A program made the position numbers and the translations under genes. The notes beneath the pieces are model-generated. The model searched no databases and had not been told where the DNA came from. It worked only from the letters and a program-made list of their open reading frames with translations. Of a DNA stretch of 64,000 nucleotides, positions 18,201-25,523 are shown piece by piece (within the stretch, counting starts at the first letter, position 1; each line of letters starts with the position of its first letter). Source of the stretch: JBBRVW01 sp963784645 (lineage in GTDB: Bacteria > Actinomycetota > Actinomycetes > JACCUZ01); the NCBI GenBank assembly GCA_963784645.1, contig CAWARY010000015.1:310001-374000 (forward strand). Reading direction: 5' to 3'.

Positions 18201-18694
18201 CAGCCACCACTCTGGACGAGGTCCGGGCCCTGCTCCACCTCGCCCATGGCCGCTACCCCGAGGCGTTGGCTCTCGCGCGGCAGACGTTCGTGGCCAACCC
18301 GGCACCCGACAGTCTCGCCGGCCCGCTGGCGGTCCGGGCGGCCGCCTGGACCCGAGACAGTGCCGCGCTGAAGTCGTTGGCGGCCATGGTGCAAGCCGCC
18401 CCTGGCCGCGTACCCCTCACCGCGGGCCACGAGGCTGCGGCAGCGCAGGCCGCGCTGGACGGTCGGCCGGCTGAGGCGACGGCTGGCTACGTCGAGGCGT
18501 TCCAGGGTTGGCGCGACCTCGGGCTCGACTTCGAGGCGGCGGTGTGCGGGATCGGCATGGTCCTCATGGTCGGCGAGAGCAGTCCGAAGGCCAGCGCGGC
18601 AGCGAACTGGGCTTTGCAGACGTTGGAGCGTCTCGGCGCCAAGCCCCTGCTCAAGACGCTGGCCGATGCCCGTTCCGGGGAGCGGGCCGGCTGA
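15203..18694 (+). CDS. Double zinc ribbon / class III adenylate cyclase / STAND ATPase / TPR regulator
   Basis: 1163 residues from the ATG at 15203 (GGGAAGG 8 nt upstream). Order: two CxxC zinc ribbons (residues 1-50: CSVCGAANEPGRRFCGECG and CASCGAANSPGTKFCGACG); a class III cyclase domain (about 75-255); an AAA/STAND ATPase (about 270-630); then TPR-like helices to the C-terminus. Cyclase residues are intact: metal Asp in LFADLVGFTT and FIGDAVMAVWG, substrate-selecting Lys in VEKFIGD and Asp in AGDLVNTASRL, transition-state Asn and Arg in NTASR. This set fits ATP as substrate, hence cAMP. The ATPase has Walker A GQGGIGKSRL and Walker B MVFEDLQWAD. Large proteins of this layout exist in mycobacteria and other actinobacteria; their ligands are unknown. 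The gene sits alone between two direct repeats. Confidence 0.9.
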   Translation: MSCSVCGAANEPGRRFCGECGAPLSLGCASCGAANSPGTKFCGACGSPLTSARATGPPAAGSAPSVSSESVSGAERRLVSVLFADLVGFTTLSEKRDPESVRELLGDYFQLASRVIGTYGGTVEKFIGDAVMAVWGAPAAHEDDAERAVRAALELVDGVRRMGDQAGVELWLRAGVLTGEAAVTLGAANQGMVAGDLVNTASRLQSVAEPGSVLVGDSTYRAANSAIAFEPAGTQTVKGREAPLHVFRALRVVARRGGAGRSESLEAPFVGRFQELRLLKDFHVGTVAERRPRLVSVIGQGGIGKSRLVWEFQKYLDGLTEVLYWHQGRSPAYGEGVTFWALAEMVRSRAGIAENDQPDEARTKLVASIQQWVVDEDEQLWVRPRLMQLLGLEGHDGDPPERESLFAAWRVFFERIADHGVVVMVFEDLQWADTGLLDFIEHLMDWSRERPIYLITLSRPELLDRRIDWGMGRRSFTSLVLDPLDDESMRDLLAGLVPGLPEAATRHILARAEGIPLYAVETVRMLLSEGRVTEVEGAYRPVADLSDLSVPTSLHGLIAARLDGLDQADRALLQSASVIGKTFQLASLAAIHGESPEQISVRLRNLVRRELLFLEADPRSPDKGQYSFVQGLIREVAYSTLSRRDRRELHLAAARHFESFGDEGIAGALAEHYLSAHRAQPEGAEGRETAALALVALRNAAARARALGSLAQEMRFLEQALEVTGDPAEEGRLHAAAGRAGVQGGLLMESLAHMERALELARQQGDREAVMDAVRQTALVQTVAGRVMESLELIEPARQEYADLADTAGYVRLSAEAARTYMLAGQAEQAIRIVDETLPTAERLQLIDDVLELLTTRGPVLGNLGRISEAMVTLIGAVSVSSSHGRHDTELRARVNLSYVAAADNPQLAYRTAREGLAIARHLGFRAQGFYLLGNAADAATRIGDWDWALGEIEDALAAMPSDIVAKMRRAQILGLRGEDVEEDLAEVTAALGDMSELQAATTLDEVRALLHLAHGRYPEALALARQTFVANPAPDSLAGPLAVRAAAWTRDSAALKSLAAMVQAAPGRVPLTAGHEAAAAQAALDGRPAEATAGYVEAFQGWRDLGLDFEAAVCGIGMVLMVGESSPKASAAANWALQTLERLGAKPLLKTLADARSGERAG

Positions 18695-18719
18695 CGGTCC
18701 CATCCAGGTCCTCATACCA

Positions 18720-18833
18720 ACGCTCGTCGAAGTGATCACCTCGTCGACCGGGCGGCGGACGGCGGCCGGGTCGAGGCGCCGGCGCCGGGACCAGCTCGCG
18801 GACCTCGTCCTCGACGGTCGTGATCGCGTTCAC
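18720..18833 (-). pseudogene. Remnant of the tadA N-terminus
   Basis: Reading from a GTG at 18833, the fragment gives NAITTVEDEVRELV, identical to intact tadA, then shifts frame (indels near 18770-18790) and ends at the repeat boundary. About 40 codons survive, none of them catalytic. It cannot encode a working ATPase. Confidence 0.8.
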
Positions 18834-18960
18834 GGAGAGGGCCCGCTGTCCCCCGGCGGGATGAGGGGACGGGGCCGCACGCGGCAAGCCGTCCGGGCGG
18901 GAGGGTAGCCGGGACGGTGCGACTCCCCCAACCGCCACCGGCGGGACCTGTGGAGCACCG
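18720..18960 (-). repeat. Direct repeat, copy 2 (degenerate tadA 5' end and upstream region)
   Basis: Same orientation as copy 1 at 14380-14634. Relative to copy 1 it lacks one 12-nt GGGTCGGCGGCC unit and has several 1-nt and 4-nt indels. Similarity stops close to the 3' end of the cyclase gene on one side and 28 bp before the FAH gene on the other. Confidence 0.93.
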
Positions 18961-18987
18961 GGCCCAGTGGACAGGGCGAGCTCCTGC

Positions 18988-19842
18988 TCACGGCGCCGGG
19001 ACGAACCTCTGCCGCTGCTCGCCCAGGCCGTCGACACCGAGCGTCACGACATCGCCCGCCGCCAGGTACGTCGGGGGCCGCAGGCCGAGACCGACTCCGG
19101 CCGGCGTCCCGGTGTTCACCAGGTCGCCGGGCTCGAGGACCATGAACCGGCTCAGGTAGCGCACGATCTCGAGCACCCCGAAGACCATGTCCGCTGTGCT
19201 GCCGGTCTGCCGGCGCTCACCGTTGACGTCGAGCCACAGCCGGAGGGTCTGCGGGTCGGCGATCTCGTCGGGGGTGACCAGCCACGGGCCGAGCGGGTTG
19301 AACGTCTCGCACGACTTGCCCTTGTCCCACTGGCCGCCCCGCTCGAGCTGGAAGTGCCGTTCGGACACGTCGTGCGACACGCAGTAGCCCGCGACCACTG
19401 CGGCCGCCTCCTCGACCGAGTCGAGGTAGCGCGCCGGCCGGCCGATCACGACTCCCAGCTCGACCTCCCAGTCGGTCTTCTCGCTGCCGCGCGGGATGTG
19501 CACGTCGTCAGTGGGTCCGACGACGGTGGCCGGGTCCTTCATGAACACGACCGGCTCGGCCGGCACCGGCTGTCCCGACTCGCGCGCGTGGTCGGAGTAG
19601 TTGAGGCCGATGCAGACGACCTTGCCCGGACGCGGCACCGGCGGGCCGATCCGTGTCCCGGCCGCGACCTCGGGCAGGTCGGCGCCCTCAGCCACCAGCC
19701 GGCCGGCCAGCCGGGCCGGTCCGTCACCGGACAGGAAGGCACCGTCGAGCTCGTCGACCCAGCCCGACACGTCCAGGACCCGGCCGTCGAGCAGAACGGC
19801 TGGCCGCTCGGCACGCGGCGGACCCACCCGCAGCAGCCTCAC
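18988..19842 (-). CDS. Fumarylacetoacetate hydrolase (FAH) family protein
   Basis: 284 residues. The FAH fold hydrolyses or decarboxylates oxo-acids using a divalent metal. Visible: KVVCIGLNYSDHARESG, the FMKDPATVVGPTDDVHIP segment, metal ligands in DWEVELGVVIGRPARY, GYCVSHDVSERHFQ, KSCETFNPLGPWLV, and the C-terminal NTGTPAGVGLGLRPPTYL. The layout matches the ureidoglycolate lyase/2-hydroxyhepta-2,4-diene-1,7-dioate isomerase-like branch; the substrate cannot be fixed. The start overlaps the RidA stop by 4 bp, so the pair is an operon. Confidence 0.9.
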   Translation of the reverse strand: MRLLRVGPPRAERPAVLLDGRVLDVSGWVDELDGAFLSGDGPARLAGRLVAEGADLPEVAAGTRIGPPVPRPGKVVCIGLNYSDHARESGQPVPAEPVVFMKDPATVVGPTDDVHIPRGSEKTDWEVELGVVIGRPARYLDSVEEAAAVVAGYCVSHDVSERHFQLERGGQWDKGKSCETFNPLGPWLVTPDEIADPQTLRLWLDVNGERRQTGSTADMVFGVLEIVRYLSRFMVLEPGDLVNTGTPAGVGLGLRPPTYLAAGDVVTLGVDGLGEQRQRFVPAP

Positions 19843-20219
19843 GCCGGTGCCACCACCGCGAGCGCGTCGATCTCGACGAGCAGTCCCGGCGGCAGGCCGA
19901 CGTACACCGTCGTACGAGCCGGGTAGGGGACGGTGAACGCGTCGGCGTAGGCCTCGTTCATCTCGGCGAACTGCGACGGGTCGGTGAGGAACACCCGCAT
20001 GCTCACGACGTCGGCAAGCGACGAGCCCGAGGCCGCCAGCGCCGCGGCGATGTTGTCCAGCGCCTGCCGGGTCTGCGGCCCGACGCCCTCGACGACCTGC
20101 CCGTCGGGTCGGATGCCGGCCTGGCCGGCGGCCGCGACGACGGTGCCGATGCGGACACTCTGGCTGTAGGGCCCGGCGGGCGGCGGCGCGGCCTCGGTGC
20201 GGCCTTCGGCACGGCTCAT
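19839..20219 (-). CDS. RidA family enamine/imine deaminase
   Basis: 126 residues. YjgF/YER057c/UK114 fold. The N-terminal PPPAGPYSQSVRIG block, GVGPQTRQALDNIAAAL, and the active-site Arg in YPARTTVYVGLPPGLLVEIDALAV are present. RidA hydrolyses reactive enamines or imines released by PLP enzymes. This suits its place beside a PLP-dependent gene (divergent, 20291) and an FAH gene (overlapping). Confidence 0.92.
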   Translation of the reverse strand: MSRAEGRTEAAPPPAGPYSQSVRIGTVVAAAGQAGIRPDGQVVEGVGPQTRQALDNIAAALAASGSSLADVVSMRVFLTDPSQFAEMNEAYADAFTVPYPARTTVYVGLPPGLLVEIDALAVVAPA

Positions 20220-20248
20220 GGTCGGTCCCTTCGTGGTGACGGCGTGGC

Positions 20249-20254
20249 TATGCT
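20249..20254 (+). promoter_or_regulatory. Candidate -10 element of the PLP-enzyme gene
   Basis: TATGCT lies 36 nt before the GTG at 20291. The gene has its own ribosome site, so a leadered transcript is expected. No clear -35 is visible. Confidence 0.35.
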
Positions 20255-20290
20255 CACCGCGCGCTGATCGCGCGGGAGAGGAGCTCGGTC

Positions 20291-21541
20291 GTGTCGGACG
20301 GTTCCTGGCTGGACTGGCGCACCAAGGGGCTGCCGCCGGGCGCCGCTCTCGGCGTCGAGGACCTCGCGGGGACCGGCTGGAACGTGCTGGCCGGCGACAC
20401 CGGCACGCCGGTGGCTGTCGTCCGCGAGGCGGCCCTGACCCGCAACCTCGAGGTCATGCGCGGCTTCTGCGCCGAGCACGACGTGTCGCTCGCGCCGCAC
20501 GCGAAGACGCACATGTCCCCCGAGCTGGTGGCCCGCCAGCTCGCGGCCGGCGCCTGGGCATTGACGGCCGCGGTGCCCCGCCAGGTCGAGGTGCTCCTGC
20601 ACCTCGGCGTCCGCCGGGTGCTGGTCGCCAACGAGGTGACCGACCCGGGAGCGCTCGCCTGGCTGGCCGGCCGGCTGCGCGCCGACGACGGGCTCGAGGT
20701 GCTCTGGTACGTCGACTCCCTCGAGGGGGTGCGTCTGGCGCAGGCCGCGATGCGACAGTCCGGTGGCAGCAGCGTGGCGCGGCTGCTGCTCGAGGTCGGC
20801 CACGCCGACGGGCGCACCGGCACCAGGGACGCGGCCACCGTGATGACCGTGGCGCGAGCGGTGCAGGACGCCGATCGGCTCGCCCTGGTGGGCGTGGCCG
20901 GCTACGAGGGCACCATCGGCCACGACCGCTCGGCCGCGACGCTCGCCCGGGTCACGGCCTACCTGGCGGAGCTGCGCGACACCTTCGCCGCGGTGGATGA
21001 CGCGGGGCTGCTCGCGCCGGGCGAGCGGGTGGTGACCGCGGGCGGCAGCGTCTTCTTCGACCAGGTGACCGAGGCGCTCGCGCCGCTCCGGTCCCGCGGC
21101 GCGCGGGTGGTGCTGCGCAGCGGCTGCTACCTGACCCACGACGACGGCTTCTACGAGGACGTGTCGCCCGACGTCGAGCCGGGCTGGCAGCGCGACGAGT
21201 TCACCGCGGCTATCGAGGTGTGGGGTCGCGTGCTCTCGCGACCGGAGCCCGCGCTGGCGCTGGTCAACCTCGGCCGCCGCGACGTGTCCTTCGACCTCGG
21301 GCTGCCGGTGCCCCTCTGGGCCTCCCGGGACGGTGACCTGCGCGCCGCCACCGGCATGACGGTGACCGCGCTGGGCGACCAGCACGCCTGGCTGTCCGTG
21401 CCCGCCGACGACCCGCTGGCCGTCGGCGACCTGGTCGGCGTGGGCGTCTCGCACCCCTGCACGACCTTCGACAAGTGGTCGCTGCTGCTGCTGGTCGACG
21501 ACGACCGCACCGTCGTGGGCGGCCTGCGCACGATCTTCTGA
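20291..21541 (+). CDS. D-threonine aldolase/D-serine dehydratase-like PLP enzyme (alanine racemase fold)
   Basis: 416 residues from a GTG with GAGAGGAG upstream. Fold type III PLP enzyme: the Schiff-base Lys is in SLAPHAKTHMSPEL (about residue 77), with LLLEVGHADGRTGTRD and GVAGYEGTIGHD along the barrel. The C-terminal DSD1-type domain carries the zinc-binding GVSHPCTTFDKW (His and Cys) near residue 385. Family members split D-threonine or related beta-hydroxy D-amino acids, or dehydrate D-serine. Divergent from the RidA gene, whose product would clear enamine by-products of such chemistry. Confidence 0.87.
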   Translation: MSDGSWLDWRTKGLPPGAALGVEDLAGTGWNVLAGDTGTPVAVVREAALTRNLEVMRGFCAEHDVSLAPHAKTHMSPELVARQLAAGAWALTAAVPRQVEVLLHLGVRRVLVANEVTDPGALAWLAGRLRADDGLEVLWYVDSLEGVRLAQAAMRQSGGSSVARLLLEVGHADGRTGTRDAATVMTVARAVQDADRLALVGVAGYEGTIGHDRSAATLARVTAYLAELRDTFAAVDDAGLLAPGERVVTAGGSVFFDQVTEALAPLRSRGARVVLRSGCYLTHDDGFYEDVSPDVEPGWQRDEFTAAIEVWGRVLSRPEPALALVNLGRRDVSFDLGLPVPLWASRDGDLRAATGMTVTALGDQHAWLSVPADDPLAVGDLVGVGVSHPCTTFDKWSLLLLVDDDRTVVGGLRTIF

Positions 21542-21547
21542 CACCCC

Positions 21548-22441
21548 TCACCCCGCCCAGGAGCCGGCCCGGCGACCGCGGACACCGGGCTCGTGCACGA
21601 ACAGCGAACCCGCCAGCGGCTGCGCCGCGCGGGCCGACGGTGACAGGCCGTCCCACGCGGTGGTGACGACGAGGACGTCGAGGGCCGGTCCCCCGAAGGC
21701 GACCGAGGTCACCCGGTCGACCGGCAGCAGCAGCTCGCGGTCCAGCCGCCCGGCCGGGTCGTACCGGCGGACCCGGGCGCCGTCCCAGACGGCGACCCAG
21801 AGGAAGCCCTCGGCGTCCACGGTCAGCCCGTCCGGCACCGCCCCCGGCAGGTCCAGGGACACCAGCGGGGACCGGCCCCGCACCGAGCGGTCGTCGGGGT
21901 CGAGGTCGAGCAGGTCGATCCGGCCGGTCGGGCTGTCGACGTAGTACATCTGCGAGCCGTCCGGCGACCAGTCGAGCCCGTTGGAGACGCTGACACCGTC
22001 CAGTGCCAGGCGCATCACGCCGTCCGGGCCGAGGCACCACAGGCCCGCGCCCCCGGCGCGGTCGTCGGTGGCCAGGGTGCCGACCCAGAAGCCGCCCCAC
22101 GGGTCGCACCCACCGTCGTTGGTACGGGTGCCCGGCTGCAGCCCGGGGAGCGGCGCGAGGTCGCTGCACCGGCCCCAGCCGGGCTCGACCCCGGCCACCC
22201 CCGCGCTGCGGGCCACGAGGTGTCCGCCGGAGGCGCGCAGCGCCACGCAGCCGACCGGACCGGTGTCGGTCAGCACGACGCGGTCCTCGCCGGTCGCGAG
22301 ATCGGTGGCGTGCACCGCGCCGGCCGGGATGTCCACCCAGAGCAGCCGCCCGTCACGGTCGTCCCACAGCGGTCCCTCGCACAGCTGCCCGGCGGTGCGC
22401 AGCAGCAGGTCGCCCTCGTCGAGGACGACCGTGGACGTCAC
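21548..22441 (-). CDS. SMP-30/gluconolactonase family lactonase
   Basis: 297 residues from a GTG overlapping the GH4 stop by 4 bp. Six-bladed propeller that opens sugar lactones with a bound divalent metal. Metal and active-site residues are visible in order: Glu in QLCEGPLWDDRDGRLLWVD, Asn in TRTNDGGCDPWGGFWVG, Asn in VSVSNGLDWSPDGSQMYYVD and Asp in PDGLTVDAEGFLWVA. Last gene of a four-gene catabolic operon (ADH, SDR, GH4, SMP-30). It would act after oxidation of a sugar to its lactone. Confidence 0.9.
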   Translation of the reverse strand: MTSTVVLDEGDLLLRTAGQLCEGPLWDDRDGRLLWVDIPAGAVHATDLATGEDRVVLTDTGPVGCVALRASGGHLVARSAGVAGVEPGWGRCSDLAPLPGLQPGTRTNDGGCDPWGGFWVGTLATDDRAGGAGLWCLGPDGVMRLALDGVSVSNGLDWSPDGSQMYYVDSPTGRIDLLDLDPDDRSVRGRSPLVSLDLPGAVPDGLTVDAEGFLWVAVWDGARVRRYDPAGRLDRELLLPVDRVTSVAFGGPALDVLVVTTAWDGLSPSARAAQPLAGSLFVHEPGVRGRRAGSWAG

Positions 22442-23727
22442 CGCAGCGCCTCGGGCAGCAGCGGGCGGTGCACCTCGAGCATCTCCTCGACGAGTACGGC
22501 GATCGCGTCCAGCGGCAGTGCCGCCGCGGTGGCCGGGTCCAGCATGGCGGCCTGGTGCACGTGGTCGCGCCGGCCGTCGAGGACGGCACGCACCACGAGC
22601 TCGGAGACGTTGAGGAAGGACCGGTTCAGCGCGGCGAGCTGTGGCGGCAGAGCACCGACACGGGTGGGGTGCACCCCGGTGCGGTCGACGAGGCACGGCA
22701 CCTCCACGCAGGCGCCGTCGACCAGGTTCTCGATCAGCGCGTCGTTGCGGACGTTACCGGCCACCAGCTGGGCCGGCCCGCCCTCCAGCGCCTCGATCAC
22801 CGTCGTGGCGAGCTCCTGGCCAGGGTCGACGGTGACGTCCTCACCCGCGTCCAGCCGCCGGCGTACGTCGTCATACTCGTCCAGCCCCTCCTGGGACCAC
22901 TCCAGGTAGGCGCCGACCGGGATCGCGTGGCGGGCCACCGCGTCGTCGTGCGGCAGGAACCACGGCACGTACTCCGCCCCGTGCTCGCTGGACTCGGTCG
23001 GCACGTAGCCGATCCGGCGGAAGATCTCGAACTTCACCTTCTGCTGCAGGCCGGGGCTCCCGGCCACCAGCTCGCGCAGCCGCGGGTAGAGGTCGACGCC
23101 ACGGTGTGACATGTGCAGCACGAACGCCTGGTGGTTCACGCCGGCCGTGGTGAAGGCGATCTCCGGCTCGGGGATCCCGAGCAGGTCGGCCAGCAGCACC
23201 TGCGTGTCGCGGACCGAGTGGCAGACGCCGAGGATCTTCACGTCGGGGTAGGCCTCGGTGACCGCCCACGGCACCATGGTCATCGGGTTCGTGTAGTTGA
23301 GCAGCCAGGCGTCCGGGCAGCGGCGACGGATCTCCGCAGCGAAACCGAGCACGACAGGGATGGTGCGCAGGCCGCGAAAGATGCCCCCGATCCCGAGGGT
23401 GTCGCCGATCGTCTGACGCACCCCGTGCCGGTGTGGGACCTCGAAGTCCAGCCGGGTGGCCGCGAACCCGCCCACGTTCACCTGGTTGACCACGTAGTCG
23501 GCGCCCTCCAGCGCCTCCCCCAGGCCGGCGGCAGCGACGACGGTGGCAGCGGAGCCCATGGCCCCGGCCGCGGCCCGCGCCAGGCGCACCGACGTGTCGA
23601 GCCGACCGGCGTCGGTGTCGTGCAGCACCAGTCGCAGGTCACCGAGCACGGCCGAGCCGAGCAGGTCGGCGACCAGGCTCCGGCCGAACTCGACGCTGCC
23701 CGACCCGAGGACGGTGACCGTGGGCAT
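22438..23727 (-). CDS. Glycoside hydrolase family 4 (NAD/Mn-dependent), copy 1
   Basis: 429 residues. GH4 enzymes cleave alpha- or beta-glycosides by transient oxidation at C3 and need NAD and a divalent metal. Visible: Rossmann loop VTVLGSGSVEFGRSL (with Ser-Val-Glu-Phe as in alpha-galactosidase-like members), NQVNVGGFAATRLDFEVP, the NYTNPMTM loop, metal ligands Cys in GVCHSVRDTQ and His in TAGVNHQAFVL, and a C-terminal ALPPQLAALNRSFLNVSEL. Substrate specificity is not readable. Five bases separate it from the SDR stop; it overlaps SMP-30. Confidence 0.92.
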   Translation of the reverse strand: MPTVTVLGSGSVEFGRSLVADLLGSAVLGDLRLVLHDTDAGRLDTSVRLARAAAGAMGSAATVVAAAGLGEALEGADYVVNQVNVGGFAATRLDFEVPHRHGVRQTIGDTLGIGGIFRGLRTIPVVLGFAAEIRRRCPDAWLLNYTNPMTMVPWAVTEAYPDVKILGVCHSVRDTQVLLADLLGIPEPEIAFTTAGVNHQAFVLHMSHRGVDLYPRLRELVAGSPGLQQKVKFEIFRRIGYVPTESSEHGAEYVPWFLPHDDAVARHAIPVGAYLEWSQEGLDEYDDVRRRLDAGEDVTVDPGQELATTVIEALEGGPAQLVAGNVRNDALIENLVDGACVEVPCLVDRTGVHPTRVGALPPQLAALNRSFLNVSELVVRAVLDGRRDHVHQAAMLDPATAAALPLDAIAVLVEEMLEVHRPLLPEALR

Positions 23728-23732
23728 GACCG

Positions 23733-24491
23733 CTACATCGCCGCCGTCTGGCCGCCGTCGACGACCAGGCAGGCACCGTGCACGAACGCCGAGTCGGCCG
23801 AGGCGAGGAAGGCGTACGCCGCCGCGACCTCCTCAGCGGTGCCCGCCCGGCCGAGCGGGATGGAGCCGCGCGCATAGTCGGCGGCGAAGGACGGGTCACC
23901 CATGGAGACCATGATCTCGCGGTTGAGAGGAGTGTCGATGTAGCCCGGGCAGAGGGCGTTGACCCGTACGCCGTACCCGCCCAGCTCAACGGCCATCGTG
24001 CGCGTCAGCTGGACGACTCCGCCCTTGGATGCGTTGTAGTGCGCGTAGTCGGCCTCGGCGCCGAGGCCGTTGGTGGACGCCATGTTGACCACGACGCCGC
24101 CTCCCTGCTCGGTCATGTGCCGCGCGACGGCCTGCCCGACCAGGAACATGCCGCGCAGGTTCACCTCGAGCATGCGGTCCCAGCTCTCCACGGTGATGTC
24201 GAGGAACGGCTCCCGCCAGGACACGCCGGCGTTGTTGGCGAGCACGTCGATCCGGCCCAACGACGCGACCGCATCGGCGACGAGTCGGGCAACGTCGTCC
24301 ACGCGGCTGACGTCACACACCGTGCTTCCGGCCAGCCCCGGCGTCTCGGCGACCGCCTCGGCCACGACCTCCGGCTCGTGCCCGCACAGGTGCACCCGCG
24401 CACCCTCGTCGAGGAACCGCCGCACGGCCGCCAGCCCGATCCCCCGGCTGCCGCCCGTGACGAGCACGCCGGCGTCGTCGAGCCCCCTCAC
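23733..24491 (-). CDS. Short-chain dehydrogenase/reductase
   Basis: 252 residues from a GTG that overlaps the ADH gene by 4 bp. Classical SDR: cofactor loop VLVTGGSRGIGLAAV, LANNAGVSWREP, catalytic Ser in NMASTNGLGAEAD, Tyr and Lys in AHYNASKGGVVQL, and the C-terminal ACLVVDGGQTAAM. HLCGHEP after strand beta-2 lacks an Arg pair, so NAD is more likely than NADP. It may oxidise the sugar freed by GH4, producing the lactone for SMP-30. Confidence 0.92.
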   Translation of the reverse strand: MRGLDDAGVLVTGGSRGIGLAAVRRFLDEGARVHLCGHEPEVVAEAVAETPGLAGSTVCDVSRVDDVARLVADAVASLGRIDVLANNAGVSWREPFLDITVESWDRMLEVNLRGMFLVGQAVARHMTEQGGGVVVNMASTNGLGAEADYAHYNASKGGVVQLTRTMAVELGGYGVRVNALCPGYIDTPLNREIMVSMGDPSFAADYARGSIPLGRAGTAEEVAAAYAFLASADSAFVHGACLVVDGGQTAAM

Positions 24492-25423
24492 GGCCGGATC
24501 ACTGCCCGGACGATCTGCGAGCGCCCCTCGGCGAGCTCCATGAAGACCCGCTGCGAGTCCGCCAACGGCACAGAGGTGGCCCAGCCCAGGTCGCAGTCCG
24601 CCGAGAGCTCGACGGCGCGCACGAACTCGTCGGGCGTGTAGGCGAAGGACCCGGCCACCGTGCGCTCGCCGCGGACCACCTCGTTCCCGTCCAGCTCCAC
24701 CACCGCCTGAGCGAGTCCGATCCACACCGCGGTCCCCCCGGGACGCAGTCTCGCGATCGACGCCGCCCTGGTCGCCTGCACCCCGACGGCGTCCACGACC
24801 ACGTCCTGCTCGGCCAGCAGCTCGGCCCCGACCTCGTCGGCGCCAAGCCGCTCGGCGATGGCGAGCCGACCGGGCGACGGGTCCACCACGGCGACCCGGG
24901 CGGCGCCGGCCAGCCGTGCGACCACCAGGGTCAGCAGCCCCAACGCGCCTGCGCCGACGACGCCCACGCGGCTGCCTCGCACGTCGCCCGCCAGCCCCAC
25001 GGCGTGCACCGCGTTGGCCAGCGGCTCGATCATCGCCGCTGCGTCCCAGCCGACGGACCCGGGCAGCTCGTGGCAGGCGGACTCCGGGACGGCCACCCGC
25101 TCGGCGAAGCCGCCGGGACGGTGCACCCCCAGCAGCCCGCGCTCACGGCAGACCTGGGGCAGCTCCCGCTCGCACAGGTCGCAGCGGCCGCAGCTCAGCA
25201 ACGGGTTCACCACCACCCGGCGTCCGTCCGGCAGGGTCCCCGCGACCTCGTGACCCATCACCAGCGGGGGCCGGCGCATGCCGAGGCTGCGGAACCCGTG
25301 CAGCTCGCTGCCGCAGATGCCCGCCGCCCGGACCTGCAGCACGACCTCACCGTCACCCGCCACCGGTTCGTCGAGGTCGCGCAGCTCGACCTCGCCCGGG
25401 GCCGTGAACACCAGGGCACGCAC
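24488..25423 (-). CDS. Zinc-dependent (threonine/sorbitol-like) alcohol dehydrogenase
   Basis: 311 residues, a little shorter than the usual 340-350. GTG start with AGGAGG 7 nt upstream. Catalytic zinc ligands: Cys in AGICGSELHGF, and His-Glu in VMGHEVAGTLP. The structural zinc lobe has four Cys (CGRCDLCERELPQVC). Rossmann loop GVVGAGALGLLTLVVARLAGA follows, with VAVVDPSPGRLAIAERLGADE for NAD. First gene of the catabolic operon; faces the IclR gene. Confidence 0.91.
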   Translation of the reverse strand: MRALVFTAPGEVELRDLDEPVAGDGEVVLQVRAAGICGSELHGFRSLGMRRPPLVMGHEVAGTLPDGRRVVVNPLLSCGRCDLCERELPQVCRERGLLGVHRPGGFAERVAVPESACHELPGSVGWDAAAMIEPLANAVHAVGLAGDVRGSRVGVVGAGALGLLTLVVARLAGAARVAVVDPSPGRLAIAERLGADEVGAELLAEQDVVVDAVGVQATRAASIARLRPGGTAVWIGLAQAVVELDGNEVVRGERTVAGSFAYTPDEFVRAVELSADCDLGWATSVPLADSQRVFMELAEGRSQIVRAVIRP

Positions 25424-25478
25424 CGGACCGCCTCCTGTCGCCAGGCCCGTCGTGGCGGGCCTCCGGGGCCGGACGCTA

Positions 25479-25519
25479 CTAGCAATCCGCTGGATGGACT
25501 AGCGTTCCGTCCGACGGAA
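25479..25519. promoter_or_regulatory. IclR-type operator region in the ADH/IclR divergent promoter
   Basis: Two palindromes sit side by side. The first, 25479-25502, has CTAG at both ends and ATCC-GCT-GGAT inside. The second, 25505-25519, is TTCCGTC-C-GACGGAA, a perfect 7-bp inverted repeat. A TAGCGT hexamer (25500-25505) that could be the -10 of iclR overlaps both. IclR regulators typically bind such short palindromes in the promoter shared with their target. Confidence 0.6.
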
Positions 25520-25523
25520 TGGG

